Assembly: GCA_015680905.1 (NCBI GenBank) | Contig: CM027378.1 | Location: 82,365,501 to 82,429,500, forward strand | DNA from: Coptis chinensis | Taxonomy: Eukaryota > Streptophyta > Magnoliopsida > Ranunculales > Ranunculaceae | Length of the DNA stretch: 64,000 nt | Direction: 5' to 3' | Shown: piece after piece, positions 11,783 to 22,749 of the stretch | Position numbering within the stretch: the stretch's first letter is position 1 | Layout of the letters: every line of letters starts with the position of its first letter | Position numbers and translations under genes: made by a program | The notes under the pieces: model-generated | What the model was told of the DNA's origin: nothing | The model's database searches: none | What the model saw: only the letters and a program-made list of their open reading frames with translations

Positions 11783-12034
11783 GATTTCTATAAGGATTTA
11801 TTTGAGGAGCTAAGTAAGTATGGGGAGATTGAGAGTTTGAACATCTATGATAACTTGGCTGACCACATGGTAAGTTATCTTTCATAGTATAGTGCACCCC
11901 AAGTTTGTATGTTTTGTTAATAATGAAAATTTGCTCATTTTGTTGGTAGGTGGGCAATGTGTATGTTCAGTTTAGAGAAGAAGAACATGTTGTTGCAGCT
12001 GCTGTTCAATATCTGACTAGAAGGTTTTATGCAG
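11783..12034 (+). pseudogene. Captured U2AF35 (U2AF small subunit) fragment: two exons and their intron
   Basis: Exon 1 (11783-11869, 29 codons) reads [20 protein letters not shown], continuing IYDNLADHM. The intron 11870-11949 has GTAAGT...GGTAG borders. Exon 2 (11950-12034) begins VGNVYVQFREEEH and ends RRFYAG before a GTTAGT donor. This is the central U2AF-homology RRM of the splicing factor that recognises 3' splice sites, nearly residue for residue as in plant U2AF35. The flanking zinc fingers and the RS tail are not found. Changes such as AANALQNL to VAAAVQYL in the helix suggest relaxed constraint. Retained introns point to DNA-level capture, not retrocopying. It is a fragment within a transposon, not the host gene. 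Confidence 0.88.
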
Positions 12035-12530
12035 GTTAGTTATCATATCTTATTTACGGTTTAACAAACAAGGCTTGTAGTCACCGTGGTATACGTATAT
12101 AGTTAGGTAACAAATTTAATAGTTTGCGGATATCCTGTTTAGGTGTAGTGCATCTCATATCTACTTCGTTGTGGTTATAGTTATGCTGGCTTATAAGTTT
12201 TAATGTTACATATATTTCTCCTAATTTTAAATATTGATCTAGTTATTTTGCATGATTTAACATCGTGTACTAATATGTACTTGCATTAATAGGTTAGTGG
12301 CCTTATGCTAGCTAGTCATACTAGTATAAGGCACCTGTTTAGCAAGTGTATTGTGTTCATATTGATATATCTTACTACTTAGCTAGAAAGTTTTTGAGGT
12401 ATTTGGGTAATACTTGAAATTAGCATCGACTCAATTCAGGTATGGATGTTTCTTTCATTTTGCCTATGTCGTATACATTTTAATTTTTGTTATTATTAGG
12501 ATTAAAGATTCATGGATTGTCAAGGCGTAG

Positions 12531-12581
12531 ATAGTTGAAGAAGATGAGGATGAGCTCCCTGACAAATCTTATTGGTTTTGA
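12531..12581 (+). pseudogene. Captured C-terminal exon with acidic tail
   Basis: After an acceptor-like AAGGCGTAG, 17 codons read IVEEDEDELPDKSYWF and a stop, followed by AT-rich 3'-UTR-like sequence to about 12800. It looks like the last exon of a captured gene. It does not match the U2AF35 C-terminus, so the captured cargo is probably a chimera of at least two sources. The family is not recognised. Confidence 0.35.
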
Positions 12582-13185
12582 AGAAATGTTTATTTCCTTG
12601 TGGTGCATCAAATGTTTATGTATGACTTTTTGGTTGTGATTTGTAGTAATATAATGAATTACTTGATTGGATGTACTTGTGAGGTTTTTTGTCTAGTGAT
12701 AACTTTTGTGGAATTCTCAAAAAAAGTGGGGGCATTTTATGCAGGTGAAGGTGCTCAATGGGTGGTAGGAGAAAGTTTTTTTTTTTTTTTAATACGCAAC
12801 TGTTTCGTAATGGCAAAAAAGCGTTACTAATCTCTTCATTTACTTACACTTAAAAAGCTGAAAAAAACGTTAGCAATGGATGAAAAAAATGTTAGTAAAG
12901 GATTCAATCAGTAACACATTCCACACAAAACAAACCGTTAGTAACTTCTCACAACCGTTACTAATAGTTTACTTAAGCTAAGCTGGAAAACCGTTAGAAA
13001 GTAAAGGATACCGTTACTGTTTTTGCAAATAATGGCCGCAATTGAGGCTAAAAAACCGTTAGTAAATAATTTCAGTCACACTGAAAAACCGATACTAAAA
13101 ATAATTTGTAACGGTAATAAAACGTAAGTAAATAGCTTAACAAATTAATAACGCCCAAACAGTTACAAATATTGGTTTAGTGTGC

Positions 13186-13683
13186 AGAAGATGTATAGTG
13201 TGACGTGGCTTGCTGAGAATATGACATGGCATGCAAAATCAGTTCCAAACCAAAGTCATATGCGGCACCCAGTAGATTCTTCTTGTTGGAAGTCTATTAA
13301 TTATCGGTAGAGCGATTTCGCTACTGAGCCACGTAATGTTCGATTAGGACTTGCAACAGATGGATTTAATCCATTTGGTAACAACAATAGCATTCATAGT
13401 TGTTGGCCTGTAATGATCGTCCCGTACAATCTTCCTCCATCCTTGTGCATGCGTAAAGAGTTTGTAATGTTAACACTATTGATTCCAAGTAATCCAGGAG
13501 ATGAAATTGATGTTTATTTGCAGCCGCTTATTGAAGAACTCAGAAACTTGTGGTCCAAGGGGGCAGAAACTTATGATTTTTGCAGTAAGAATACTTTCAA
13601 CATGAGAGCAATTTTATTGTGGACTATTCACGATCTTCTAGCATATGGTCATGTTTCAGGACGTAGAACAGCAGGAAGGTACG
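13186..13683 (+). pseudogene. CACTA TNP2-type transposase, core segment
   Basis: The transposase continues directly after the small CACTA: QKMYSVTWLAENMTWHAKSV, then HMRHPVDSSCW and RNVRLGLATDGFNPFGN. It proceeds through NSIHSCWPVMIVPYNLPPSL and LLIPSNPGDEIDVYLQPLIE to LLWTIHDLLAYGHVSG. These are the conserved blocks of the TNP2 transposase domain. One in-frame stop lies near 13308 (INYR*SDF), so this segment is also decayed. The segment breaks at 13683 inside GRYACPVC, where R2 inserted; the codon TAC lies in the duplicated GTACG. Confidence 0.88.
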
Positions 13684-15200
13684 TGATAAAACATAAAATT
13701 GTATAGTTTACCTACGAAATGAACGATGAACTCAAAACATAAGTAAACTAAAACTTTCTTATGTGCCTATATGTTTATCAAAGTTTCTACTCTCAATCCT
13801 ATGAGATATAGTGGAGTAGAGTGATTCGTTCCACTCCTAGTCCTTCCACATGCTGTGTTTTCTACGTATAAGTATTCTTAACTCTAAAGTCTAATGAGAG
13901 ATTTACGAAGTGGCAACTAGACTACGATGCAACTACCCACAAGATGCAACTAGTCGATTATCAGAACAACTATGGGAATGCTACGTTGATTCTATGATAA
14001 GGAGTTAGAGGGGGATTGATTCCACCTTAACTCGACTTAATCTTACTAACGACAGAATCGTAAGTAATCCGAATTGAAGCGCCCGCGAGAAACAATATGG
14101 TTACTCCTAATCCCTAATTACACATGGCATTCCTACCAATTCATAACTAGCATGTGAGCGATTAAACCCATTCTCATGGTGAACTAATCGTTTCTAGAGT
14201 GGAAAAAGAAATTTACGACGACTTCTACGATAATCGGAATCAAGCTTTCATCAAGGCTTCTCAACCCCTCTAATGGAGGTTTAGCGAGAATCATTACATA
14301 ATCATTTCGATTAAATTAAAACTAAACATAATATAAAGAATTGAAATTTACTAATCTAATTTAAACAATAATTAAAATCTAATTAATAACTAAGAATTGA
14401 ATAACAAGTAATAAATGAAATCAGATCTAACACAATGTAACTGACAAGAATCGAAATTGACAAAAATAACTATTCTTATTTATCTAATCAATCAAGAACA
14501 ATGATTCAAAGACTTAATCTAAAACAAGAATTGAAAATGGAACTTAAACTTAATTACTCTACTGAAAACTAGATCTAGAATTATATATAGTTTTAGGTCT
14601 AACTAGCTACCTTAACTATTTACCCTATCTACCATTAACAAAGAGCTAAGCTTTGGTTTTTATACTTTCAGATCCAAAAATCGTGCATGGGCTTGGAGCC
14701 ACGTTTTGGGCCAGAGAATCAGGCCCAAAACCCAATTCTTTCAGTCCAAAAAGGCCTCTTCAGCTGCAGTTGGCTTCAATAGACTTTTTGTCCACTTCTG
14801 CTCCTCTGATTGGATCAAGGCTTAGACCATTGGAAATCTCTTCCCGAGCCGGTCGTTTTGACATAAGGTAGGCCCCATTCCGAGGTCTGAGTCCAAAGAT
14901 ACAGCCTTCGGAAGTTCTGCTGACTTGTGTGCTGTTTCTGCCCGCGTCGACTTTTCAGCTTTTGATCGGGCTTTAGAAAGGCTTTGTCTTCTTGAAACTT
15001 GGCCTTTAATTACGGAGCTCCTTAGTAACCGACCTTTGCTCCTTTATCTCGCTAAAGTGGCACATTTCTGCACATAATGGACTTTGAAGCCTGAAATGCA
15101 TAAAACACGTGTCGGTGTTAACTCTTAATTATTACTCACATAATTGGTCTAATAGTATGACTATTCTGAGGGTTAAAACTACAGTTTTGGGCTCTTATCA
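13684..15200 (-). repeat. R2 3' LTR
   Basis: 1517 bp, with TGATAAGAGCCC at the minus-strand start (15200) and TTTTATCA at its end (13684). It is almost collinear with 36912-38389. Most of the differences noticed are transitions, as expected for methylated DNA. Confidence 0.92.
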
Positions 15201-15214
15201 AACCACCCCCAAAC
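15201..15214 (-). other. R2 polypurine tract
   Basis: The minus strand reads GTTTGGGGGTGGTT immediately before the 3' LTR, the expected place for the plus-strand primer. Nearly the same motif stands before the 3' LTR of F (57023-57036). Two further copies lie inside R2 at 18609-18622 and 20644-20657. Confidence 0.85.
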
Positions 15215-17039
15215 AGCATTTTGCTTGTCCTCAAGCAAAGATGAGAAATTAGAATAAGTGACCAAAAATGGAGTTCTATATACTCTTGTTTCGCTGAGTG
15301 CGATTGCATTGACCATATGCAACAAGGCCTTAAACCACTAGGAATTCCCTAGTGGGACGAAGTTATAACCTCGTGAGAGTTTTCCAGTGAAGGTACTCAC
15401 AAACTTCATCTATACTACAACGACTAAGAAATAAAACTATTGTTTCCGTATTCATGCTCTAAATTAACTATACCTCTCACTAGCAATGCATATAGAGTAA
15501 TCAAGTCGAAACCTAAGCTAATATATACATAATAATCAATCATCTACCATAAACATATATACAATGAGTAATACTATGAAATGTCTAGCAGGTTCGTTTC
15601 TGAAACTCTAGATAGCGTCCTTAAGTAGGTTCTCACAATAATAGTCAAGATACAACACTCGATTTTTCCACTCGAGGTTCCATTTACTCCGATTAATGCG
15701 ATTGGGTACACTTTACCTTACAATCTCAATGACAACAAGGAAGCCGGAGTTGATCAAACACATCTACCACTTACTATCACACTAACCTATTCCTAATTGA
15801 GCTAGAGGTCTTTATTAGGTGTTGCGGGGATTAGGAGATGGTTTAAGAAGGAAGGAAATGGATATTCAAAAGGATAAGTCTGAGATAATAGAGTCTTCAT
15901 ATTATGTAACTTAGAGAAAACCTTGTTATTTTCTTTTGCTTCTATACTTTGTTTCCATCCTTAGCCATTTTTTTTTCTTTTTCTTTTCTTTGGCTTTTGA
16001 CTCCCTTTTATTCTATTTTTGGAGCTTTTATTTTATTTCTATTTTTATTTTTCTTTTCTTTGGATGGAAACTTCTTTTCTTTATTTTCTAAAGCAATTAA
16101 CTAACTTTTGTTTACACAGGTTTTTCTCTTCTTCTTTCTTCCTCATTCTATTCTCAGACTTATCTAAATTGGGTAGGTTGATTTTTATTTATTTTTTATT
16201 TTTTTTATTTTGTTTTGTTTTGTAACAGGGTAAAGGATTTGTGGTTTATGAAAGGCTAAAGAAAGGCTCAGAGGGGCGACTAGAGGAAAATAATTCATAG
16301 GTTTGAATTTCTGGCTATATCGATCCAAAGAGGGCCTAAATTCTCGCTTAGGATATGGCATAGTGATCAAGCAAGTGGACGTGTGATTTCTCTATCCGGA
16401 TTTACTTCTCCCTTGTGTCATTTCTCAAATGTTTCGCTCATGTAAGGCTTTAGGCTATATTCTCACAGGATTTGTAGAATAAGTACTCTAGCCTAGATTT
16501 CAGAAACTTACTGCTAACAATCATCGATACTCATGTAATATATTTATAGATAGATGCAAAGATTATTACCACATATTAACCTAAGTTTCTAAAAATTATT
16601 CTGATGCAAAAGCTACGTGAGATTTCTAGATTGTTAAGAGCATAGAGAAAGAAAACAATACCAATATTCCTAAGTGTATAGCATAACTTATTTATTTATA
16701 TTTTTGAAATTTTGAAATTTTAACTATAAACAAATGCATATTATACATATCTATATCCTAATAGATGCCTTAATTACACGTGTTTCTATGCCCCCCCCCT
16801 CCAAACAAGAAGCATGCTTTGTCCTCAAAGTATTGTAAATAAAGAGGGTAGGAAAAATACCATTGAAACGTGTGAAATTCAAGAACATCTGCAAAATAAA
16901 GTTAGAACGTACTAAAATAGGAAATAAAAACTGACGCAACTCTATACGAGTTCTACCCATTATGGGGTTAACAAGAATAAAATTGCTTGGGACATAAGCA
17001 GACACTAACTAGAATGAAAACTTACCTTATCTCCCGCAT
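15215..17039 (-). other. R2 3' untranslated region
   Basis: No gene is seen. The sequence is collinear in blocks with F 55500-57020, for example the block around CGAGAATTTAGGCCCTCTTT (minus strand near 16340; F near 55915). A polypyrimidine-rich tract runs along the plus strand at about 15960-16215. This conserved non-coding segment is part of the family layout. Confidence 0.65.
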
Positions 17040-20023
17040 TACTCATCATCTTCCTCATCCTCTTCTTCCATAAAGAAGTGAGGTTCCTTTGCGTCCTACC
17101 ATGCCATGATAATTTGCCAGGCTTCCCGCCATTTATCATCTATTATTGCTAACCTATTAAGAGCCACTTGAGTGCACGGGGTGTAGGGTGCAACCTGATG
17201 AGGTTGTATCCTCCACCCTTGCCAAGTCATTGCACGGAAAGATCGAATAATACTATTGGTGGGTCGTACAGTGTCGACCGTAATCCAATCCGTGAAATGT
17301 GTACAAAAAACAGGAAAGAAACATAGCATAATATGGGAAACTAGAACAGGCATAAGAAGGAACTTATGCCTCTTGCTATGGGATCGAGCTAAACTAGACA
17401 TCAAGGTTCGGGGAAGGTCATGACACATACGTCCCGTGGCTAAAGCAAGGAAGACGTTGCAAGTGGCGTCATTCACAGAAGAAAAACGTCATTCCCCTCA
17501 AATGTTTAGCATGATCCAAAACATAACAGTTCCTATGTTCATGGATGAGGGCTACCAAAGCGACGTTATATTCCCTTGGTCCTCGATCACGGAAAATGCC
17601 TGCGCCCATAGGACTCATGCAAAACTCATAAGTGTAGACATACATATTATCTACCCAATAGCACCATGGGTCTTGTATTTCAGGGCATAGCAAGTCTAAG
17701 AACAAATGCTAGCAAGAACACGGTAATTTCCATTGGTTCATTATCAATGTTGATGGAGAATACTTGTTCTCCATCCGGTCTTTCAAAGAAAATGCAGTTA
17801 TCGTAAAAATAAGATGCTAGTGTTGGAGAATAAAGTGCATCGGGTCTTACCATAAGCGGCTCCCACCTAACGTATGTGATAAGCCTCATGAAAACCAAGC
17901 ACCATAGGTAGTGCTTTGGAACAAATCTTGAAAGATCGTTCGGTATCAATGTTGGAGATGTCATCTCAAAATTACGCTCTGGAATAGGCTGCGAATGATC
18001 CGGAAACTACCCGCAGAAAACTGGAATTTTTCTGGTCCACGAAGAAGTCGGTAGCGAATCGCTCTCTCGAAAGCGTGGAGTGCGCCTCAAGATTTGGAAA
18101 TCCAGTGTTTGGTTTGGCTGGTCGCGCCAGCGAAGCGAAGCGCTTTGACAAAAATCTGAAAAATTTGCGAGCGAAAGTGCACTCCTCTAGGGCTGAAAGT
18201 GCTTTGGAGTTCTTGAAACTTCGGAAAATGAGGCTAAACGTGGGAATCGTGGGAGTGAAAGGTGAGTGATGGAGGTTAGGTGTAGTGTGAGTTGTGAGTG
18301 TAGAATGTATGAAGTTTATATAGGTTTTAAGTTGCTAAAACGGATCGGAAAGTTGCCAAAAGGTTTTCTGGCGGTTCCGGAAATACGAAGATTTCCAAAC
18401 TCGAAAATGGAAACAACTCATTTTCTTGATTCTAAAACAAACCTAGTATCTTTTAGGTTGAATTTATGATAGAATCTACCTATTTAATCGATATTTCATC
18501 CTACCATGATACTTATTCATAGATATGCCTAAACGGCCATATTTTCACCTTGACTCCGCAATAAATTCTAAGACGAGGGTCATATAAAAATAATGCTGGA
18601 ATAGATAAAACCACCCCCAAACAATTTGGGAAGGTGGGATCAATAGTAAATAACCACGCATAATGAAAATAACCGCATTATATTAAAATTTTCATTCGAA
18701 GTACATTTCACTACAAAATTCAAATTACGGAAATAAAACTTACATTAAAATAAATGGCAATAATAAAACTACAAATAAAATTAGAAATATCAAACGATAC
18801 TATCCCTAACCACTCCTGTACTGGTAGCGGAGGGCACACGGTCCGGAGATGGCTCTCGAGCTCGATGGGCCGGCACCATTCGCCCGCCGCGACGACGCTC
18901 GTGCCTCGATGGTGTGTCCCCATAAGGAGAATCCCCGTGAGGTGGGAATCGTGCAAGCATGTCGGTCTGGAACTGGCGCTGAGCTTCTAGCTCGGCCCTC
19001 ATCTGTTCCCACCTCTCATCCTCTCTGCGGTACGGATCTTGAAGTTATGATGGATAGTTGCCTGTCGAGTCCGGGAGGTCTTCGCAGATAGTGTTGGTTT
19101 AACGCATGCCACGATGAATTACGGTCATGCGTTACGTGATCCGACTAACACCTCTCCGGGGCATCCGATCAAAACAAGTCAAGTCCTCCTCATCCTCGAG
19201 GCATTCTCGATTTCCCCATCCTCCCTCGGCATTCTCGTTTCCACCATCCTCCTCGTCCTCTACCCTATCCTCGAGGCAACCTCCAAACTCGTTGGATACA
19301 CTCGTTATAGATCGCGAGGATTTCGTGTAGGGTGATGTAAGACCTATCGACGCTGAAGTTGCTCTCAACTTCGGCATGATCTTGGTTATCAACCACGGGA
19401 GAGGTGCAAACGACTTCCTACTCCCCTAATCATGCTAAGCAAAAACTCCAAGATACAGAACTTCGTACTTACGCTCTGGAATATCCATAAAATGTGGAGG
19501 CAGATTCGGGCCGATGTCGCCGACCTTCTCCTTCCCGGGGCGTTTAGACCAATCCATCGAGCTGCGCCAATTTGGTTTGGTTCTTAGGGATGCTGGCGAA
19601 CACAATCGCGATCTCGCATTGTAGTTCCCTTCGATGCGACACGTTCATCAATGGCTCTACCCCATTATATTGGGACTCCTACAACGTGACATCTAGATGG
19701 ATTCCAGGCGGAATGCCTAGAATCTCAGCCAACAACCCAGTAGTCACTTCCTTCCTCCTCTTCGCCACCATAACAAAAATCCTAGTCCCCTCCAACTCCC
19801 TCGTATTGTAGAACCGTCGGACTAAGTTTTCGTGGTAATAGGCTTCAGTCGAGTACCACAAGCTATTCCAGTCTCTACTGATCATTTCATCACCGTAAAA
19901 CGGCATGAAGTGGTCGCCAGTAAAAGCTTGTTCTGGTAAAATTCGGCGTTGTTGAGCCATTGGAAGTTTGAATACGGTTTGAGGTTTGTAAAAGGTAGGG
20001 GGAAGCAATGAGGGACACCTCAC
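17040..20023 (-). pseudogene. R2 3' ORF, Athila-type putative plant transposon protein
   Basis: The first part (about 19679-20023) contains MAQQRRILPEQAF and then EAYYHENLVRRFYN and LAEILGIPPGIHLD. That pattern, a conserved ENLVRxFY followed by a LGIP block, is typical of the putative plant transposon protein found in Athila-like elements, sometimes called env-like by position. The downstream part (about 18790-19400) is acidic, then Arg/Pro-rich, and locally GC-rich. Related-looking segments at 17040-17964 include LLMPVLVSHIMLCFFP. A polypurine-like motif at 18609 separates the two. F lacks an equivalent. Function unknown. Fossil, broken in several places. Confidence 0.6.
18609..18622 (-). 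other. Internal polypurine-like motif in R2
   Basis: The minus strand reads GTTTGGGGGTGGTT, identical to the tract at the 3' LTR. It lies between the two parts of the 3' ORF region. A third copy, GTTTGGGGGTGGGG, is at 20644-20657, just upstream of the 3' ORF. Internal polypurine tracts are known in some Ty3 lineages as secondary plus-strand start sites; whether these served so is inference. Confidence 0.6.
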
Positions 20024-20747
20024 TAAAAAGAACGATGGTGGTGGTGGTGTGGTGGCGCGGCAGCACCAATTTTTTTATTTTTTATTTTGATTTTCCGATG
20101 GTTTTTGTTGATGTAAATTGGTGGAGGTGTGGGTAGGGCGGTTTGTTGAGTAGATTTGGGTGGGTCTTGGATTGTGGTGGGTTAATTAGGGTTTTGTTTT
20201 TAATTTGTTTTTTTTTTTTTGTCGGGTTTGAAGCTTTGTTAATGGCGGTTTGTGGAAAAAAAAATGATGAACTGATGGTGAAGGTAAGGGCGCGGGTGCG
20301 CTGCCGGTGGGCGCGGGTTGGGCCCAAGCCCAATTCGAAATTTGTGAATTTTTCGCGAAACTTCAAATCAAAATTGCCGCTTCGTTACCGGTCCGATTTT
20401 TGCGAATGAGATATGGAAATGATCAGGAGAGAATTTCCAATCCAATGATCCATAAAACACTCTATTCCGACCGTGGATGACATATAAGATAGTGGAAAAC
20501 GCCTCAAAGTGCGTGCATGACATACGTTATACGAACGACTGAACTCTAAATTCATAGATTATGTCAACCCGAATCGGAATACAATTAAACGGCCTAAGCA
20601 ATTCTAATGGGACATAAAACATTTTAGGACGGAAACACGAACACCCCACCCCCAAACAAATTTTTTACAACAAAGCTTAGAAAATTTGTTTTTAGGAGTG
20701 GGTCTTTTAAAGTCAGATTCTCGAGACTTCCTAGATTACTATGTTTA

Positions 20748-20794
20748 TTCATATATAATCCCAGTAATTGCAGTCGACTGGGATTATATATGAA
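20748..20794. repeat. 18-bp perfect inverted repeat at the virus/R2 junction
   Basis: TTCATATATAATCCCAGT (20748-20765) and its exact complement ACTGGGATTATATATGAA (20777-20794) flank an 11-base spacer. The spacer and inner arm (AATTGCAGTCGACTGGG) also occur in the viral intergenic region near 20930 and 27421, whereas the outer part reads as R2. The hairpin marks the left junction of the viral insertion. Confidence 0.85.
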
Positions 20795-20858
20795 TAGTTT
20801 GGTGTGTGTAGTCGACAGTATTTGGATAAGTATTTGGTCCCAACAAGGGTGAGGTATC

Positions 20859-20867
20859 CCTTTTATA
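20859..20867 (-). promoter_or_regulatory. TATA box of viral intergenic region, unit A copy
   Basis: The minus strand reads TATAAAAGGG followed by ATACCTCACCCTTGTTG. The same block stands at 27351-27359 at the end of unit B. In caulimovirids the pregenomic promoter lies in the intergenic region before the primer site, which fits the B copy directly. For the A copy the downstream unit is missing. Confidence 0.6.
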
Positions 20868-21214
20868 CTAGTCGGAACTCAAAATATAATTTGGAGTCCG
20901 CACAGGAAGTGGCTACGTGTGCTTCAATAATTGCAGTCGACTGGGCCACCTTGACAAAGCATACTTGTCTTTTACTTCTGTCTTCAAAGGATAAGAATCC
21001 TTTTGATACTTTATTCCATTACCTTTTGACTTTAAAGAAAAGAAAAAGGTGAAATATCCCTTTCATGGGTCCTTCTTGGATAAAGTAATAAGAATACAGC
21101 TGCTGATTCTATTTCTGGTCCTTAATTTGGGCCATAGTGTCTGCCATTATGCTGAAAAGATAATTATTATTATCTTCGGAATTCTGAAAATTTGCCGTGT
21201 AAACCTGAACTTCC

Positions 21215-22573
21215 TTACTTGTTAAAGGAAGTAGTCTTGGATTCCTGTTTTGCCTTAAGGGCTTCTTTGAACTTGGCCCATATGTCCATAGGTTCTTCTG
21301 GAGTCTTAGAAGAGCTTGGATATAACAGGGTTATTGCTTCTGTAATATCAAAATTGTCACCCAATTCTTCTTCGGGCTGACCTTCTCCGGCTAAGCAAGC
21401 AAATTGGTTTGCTTCTTCCTGACTATTAATTGATGTCATGGAAACATCATCATGCTGAGAAGATAGCATTGCATTTTCTGAGGATGAAATTTCCTTAGTA
21501 CCCTAGGATTCCAAAACTGGTAACTTAAAGGAATTTACAAAATGATTTTTAAGCTTCTCCATGTATAACTCATTAATTTGGCTATCAGAGAAACTGGGAT
21601 TCTGAAATTTGATAAGATTCTTCATCATTTCGAAAGGATTCCCTGTATCCACATCTTCTGTAGGATTAATTCTGGGAGTCTGTTCAATGAATGATTTCAA
21701 ATCATTCTCAATGCTGATGATGGCTTCATCTGTTGGAAAAGAAATCCACCATCTTGAATAGATTTTTCTTGGGATGGGGAATTTTAAGGTGATTATATTC
21801 ACAACTAAAATCCCACTTGAAAATCCAAGGAATACCATATATGGTAAAAAAGGTCAAGGATGATAATCCTCTTGGCATCTTATCATTGCCTTTCAGCTGA
21901 GGATGATTGTCAGTCCATTTTAGAAAAATATCTAAAAGATTCTCCGGGAGAATATCCAATTCTGGACCAAAATACTCCCACCATTGAAAGATCCAATATG
22001 GATAGTCAGTCTTGATTGACTGTGGACACAGTTTGATAAACCATGAGTGTTTCCTGTGAGAATTCTGATACAAAAACACATTAGTAAAAGCTGAGATATA
22101 ATCCCAGTAATTATATAGGAGATTTGTCGAACTCAATTTTCGACACTTGTTGGGATCCAAACCCCACTCACTGTAAGAGATAATTCTCTTAAAAATTGCT
22201 TTGCTGTAAGAGATCGGACTATATTCCGAATCAGGATGCTGTAAAGTATGGTGAATATCCATACTGGAAGTAGCCGAAGCTAATATTTCTTCATAGATAT
22301 ATCTATGTTTGCCGTCAACAACAGGATACTGCTGTGTGTCAAAATATCTTCTTTGAATTTCCCAAGGATCAGGCATCCACCGCTTTCATCCCCCGTTGAA
22401 GATAAATGATGTTTGATCGCCCTTTTATTAGGGACATAAGGAGTCGAGGAGTAAGGACTGCCTCTTTCATTGACTTTCCTTTTTTTGCTGTGATAATGGA
22501 GGAAATTGCTCCTCGCATCCAAGGAAATTATATTTTCCTTTGTTTTTCCTCGGCCTCTTGTGGTATAAACCAC
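21215..22573 (-). pseudogene. Unit A second ORF (ORF2-like), unknown function
   Basis: The region contains an N-terminal basic stretch (RGRGKTKEN, KKRKVNERGS) and a tryptophan-rich part with FQWWEYFGPELDILPENLLD. Unit B has a counterpart in the same place, with FWQYFGPEDMFLIDELLE, so the YFGPE core is shared while the rest differs. Florendoviruses carry a downstream ORF of unknown function at this position. Fossil, broken. Confidence 0.6.
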
Positions 22574-22749
22574 GACCTTTGCCTCTCGAGAGAGGTGCTC
22601 ATGATCCCCGCAAGAATTCTCTAGTTAGAAAATCGGCAAAGAATTAGAATCACCTTTGATATATTCAATATCAAAATCAAAGGCGAAAGATCCGCTTGCC
22701 ATCCCAAAAAAAATCTGTTTAGAAGCAATATTCTTGATATCTTTCAGTA

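Larger units (their letters stand above)
8908..13182. mobile_element. Small non-autonomous CACTA carrying host gene fragments (Pack-CACTA type)
   Basis: The right end, read inward, is CACTAAACCAATATTTGTAAC. The left end reads CAATACACCAAAAGGGTGA and matches the first 13 bases of the right end at 10 positions; both reach TTTGTAAC. Flanking 3-bp duplications are TGC (8905-8907 and 13183-13185), and discounting one restores the host transposase reading frame (LTERL-QKMYSV). Subterminal regions (about 8930-9080 and 12810-13170) are packed with ACCGTTA/TAACGGT motifs. No transposase is present; the interior holds exon and intron pieces of other genes, including U2AF35. The left CACTA terminus has decayed to CAATA. 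Confidence 0.85.

Noticed and set aside
11783-12034. A functional U2AF35 host gene
   Set aside because: Only the central RRM is present, and it lies between CACTA subterminal repeats inside another transposon.
12600-12830. 76-codon hydrophobic ORF and its antisense partner
   Set aside because: AT-rich 3'-UTR-like sequence with a T-run; no motif and no coding signal.
8908-13182. A hAT or Mutator element with a longer duplication
   Set aside because: The 3-bp TGC with CACTA-type ends restores the host protein exactly, whereas 8- or 9-bp alternatives do not match.
14653-14871. 72-codon ORF, also at 37841-38059
   Set aside because: It recurs because it lies in both R2 LTRs; it overlaps the LTR promoter side and has no known domain.
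16019-16225. Phe-rich 68-codon ORF
   Set aside because: A polypyrimidine tract read as Phe/Leu/Ser; it belongs to the R2 untranslated region.
18720-19392. Several overlapping ORFs on both strands
   Set aside because: This is a GC-rich part of the R2 3' ORF; long frames on all strands follow from composition.
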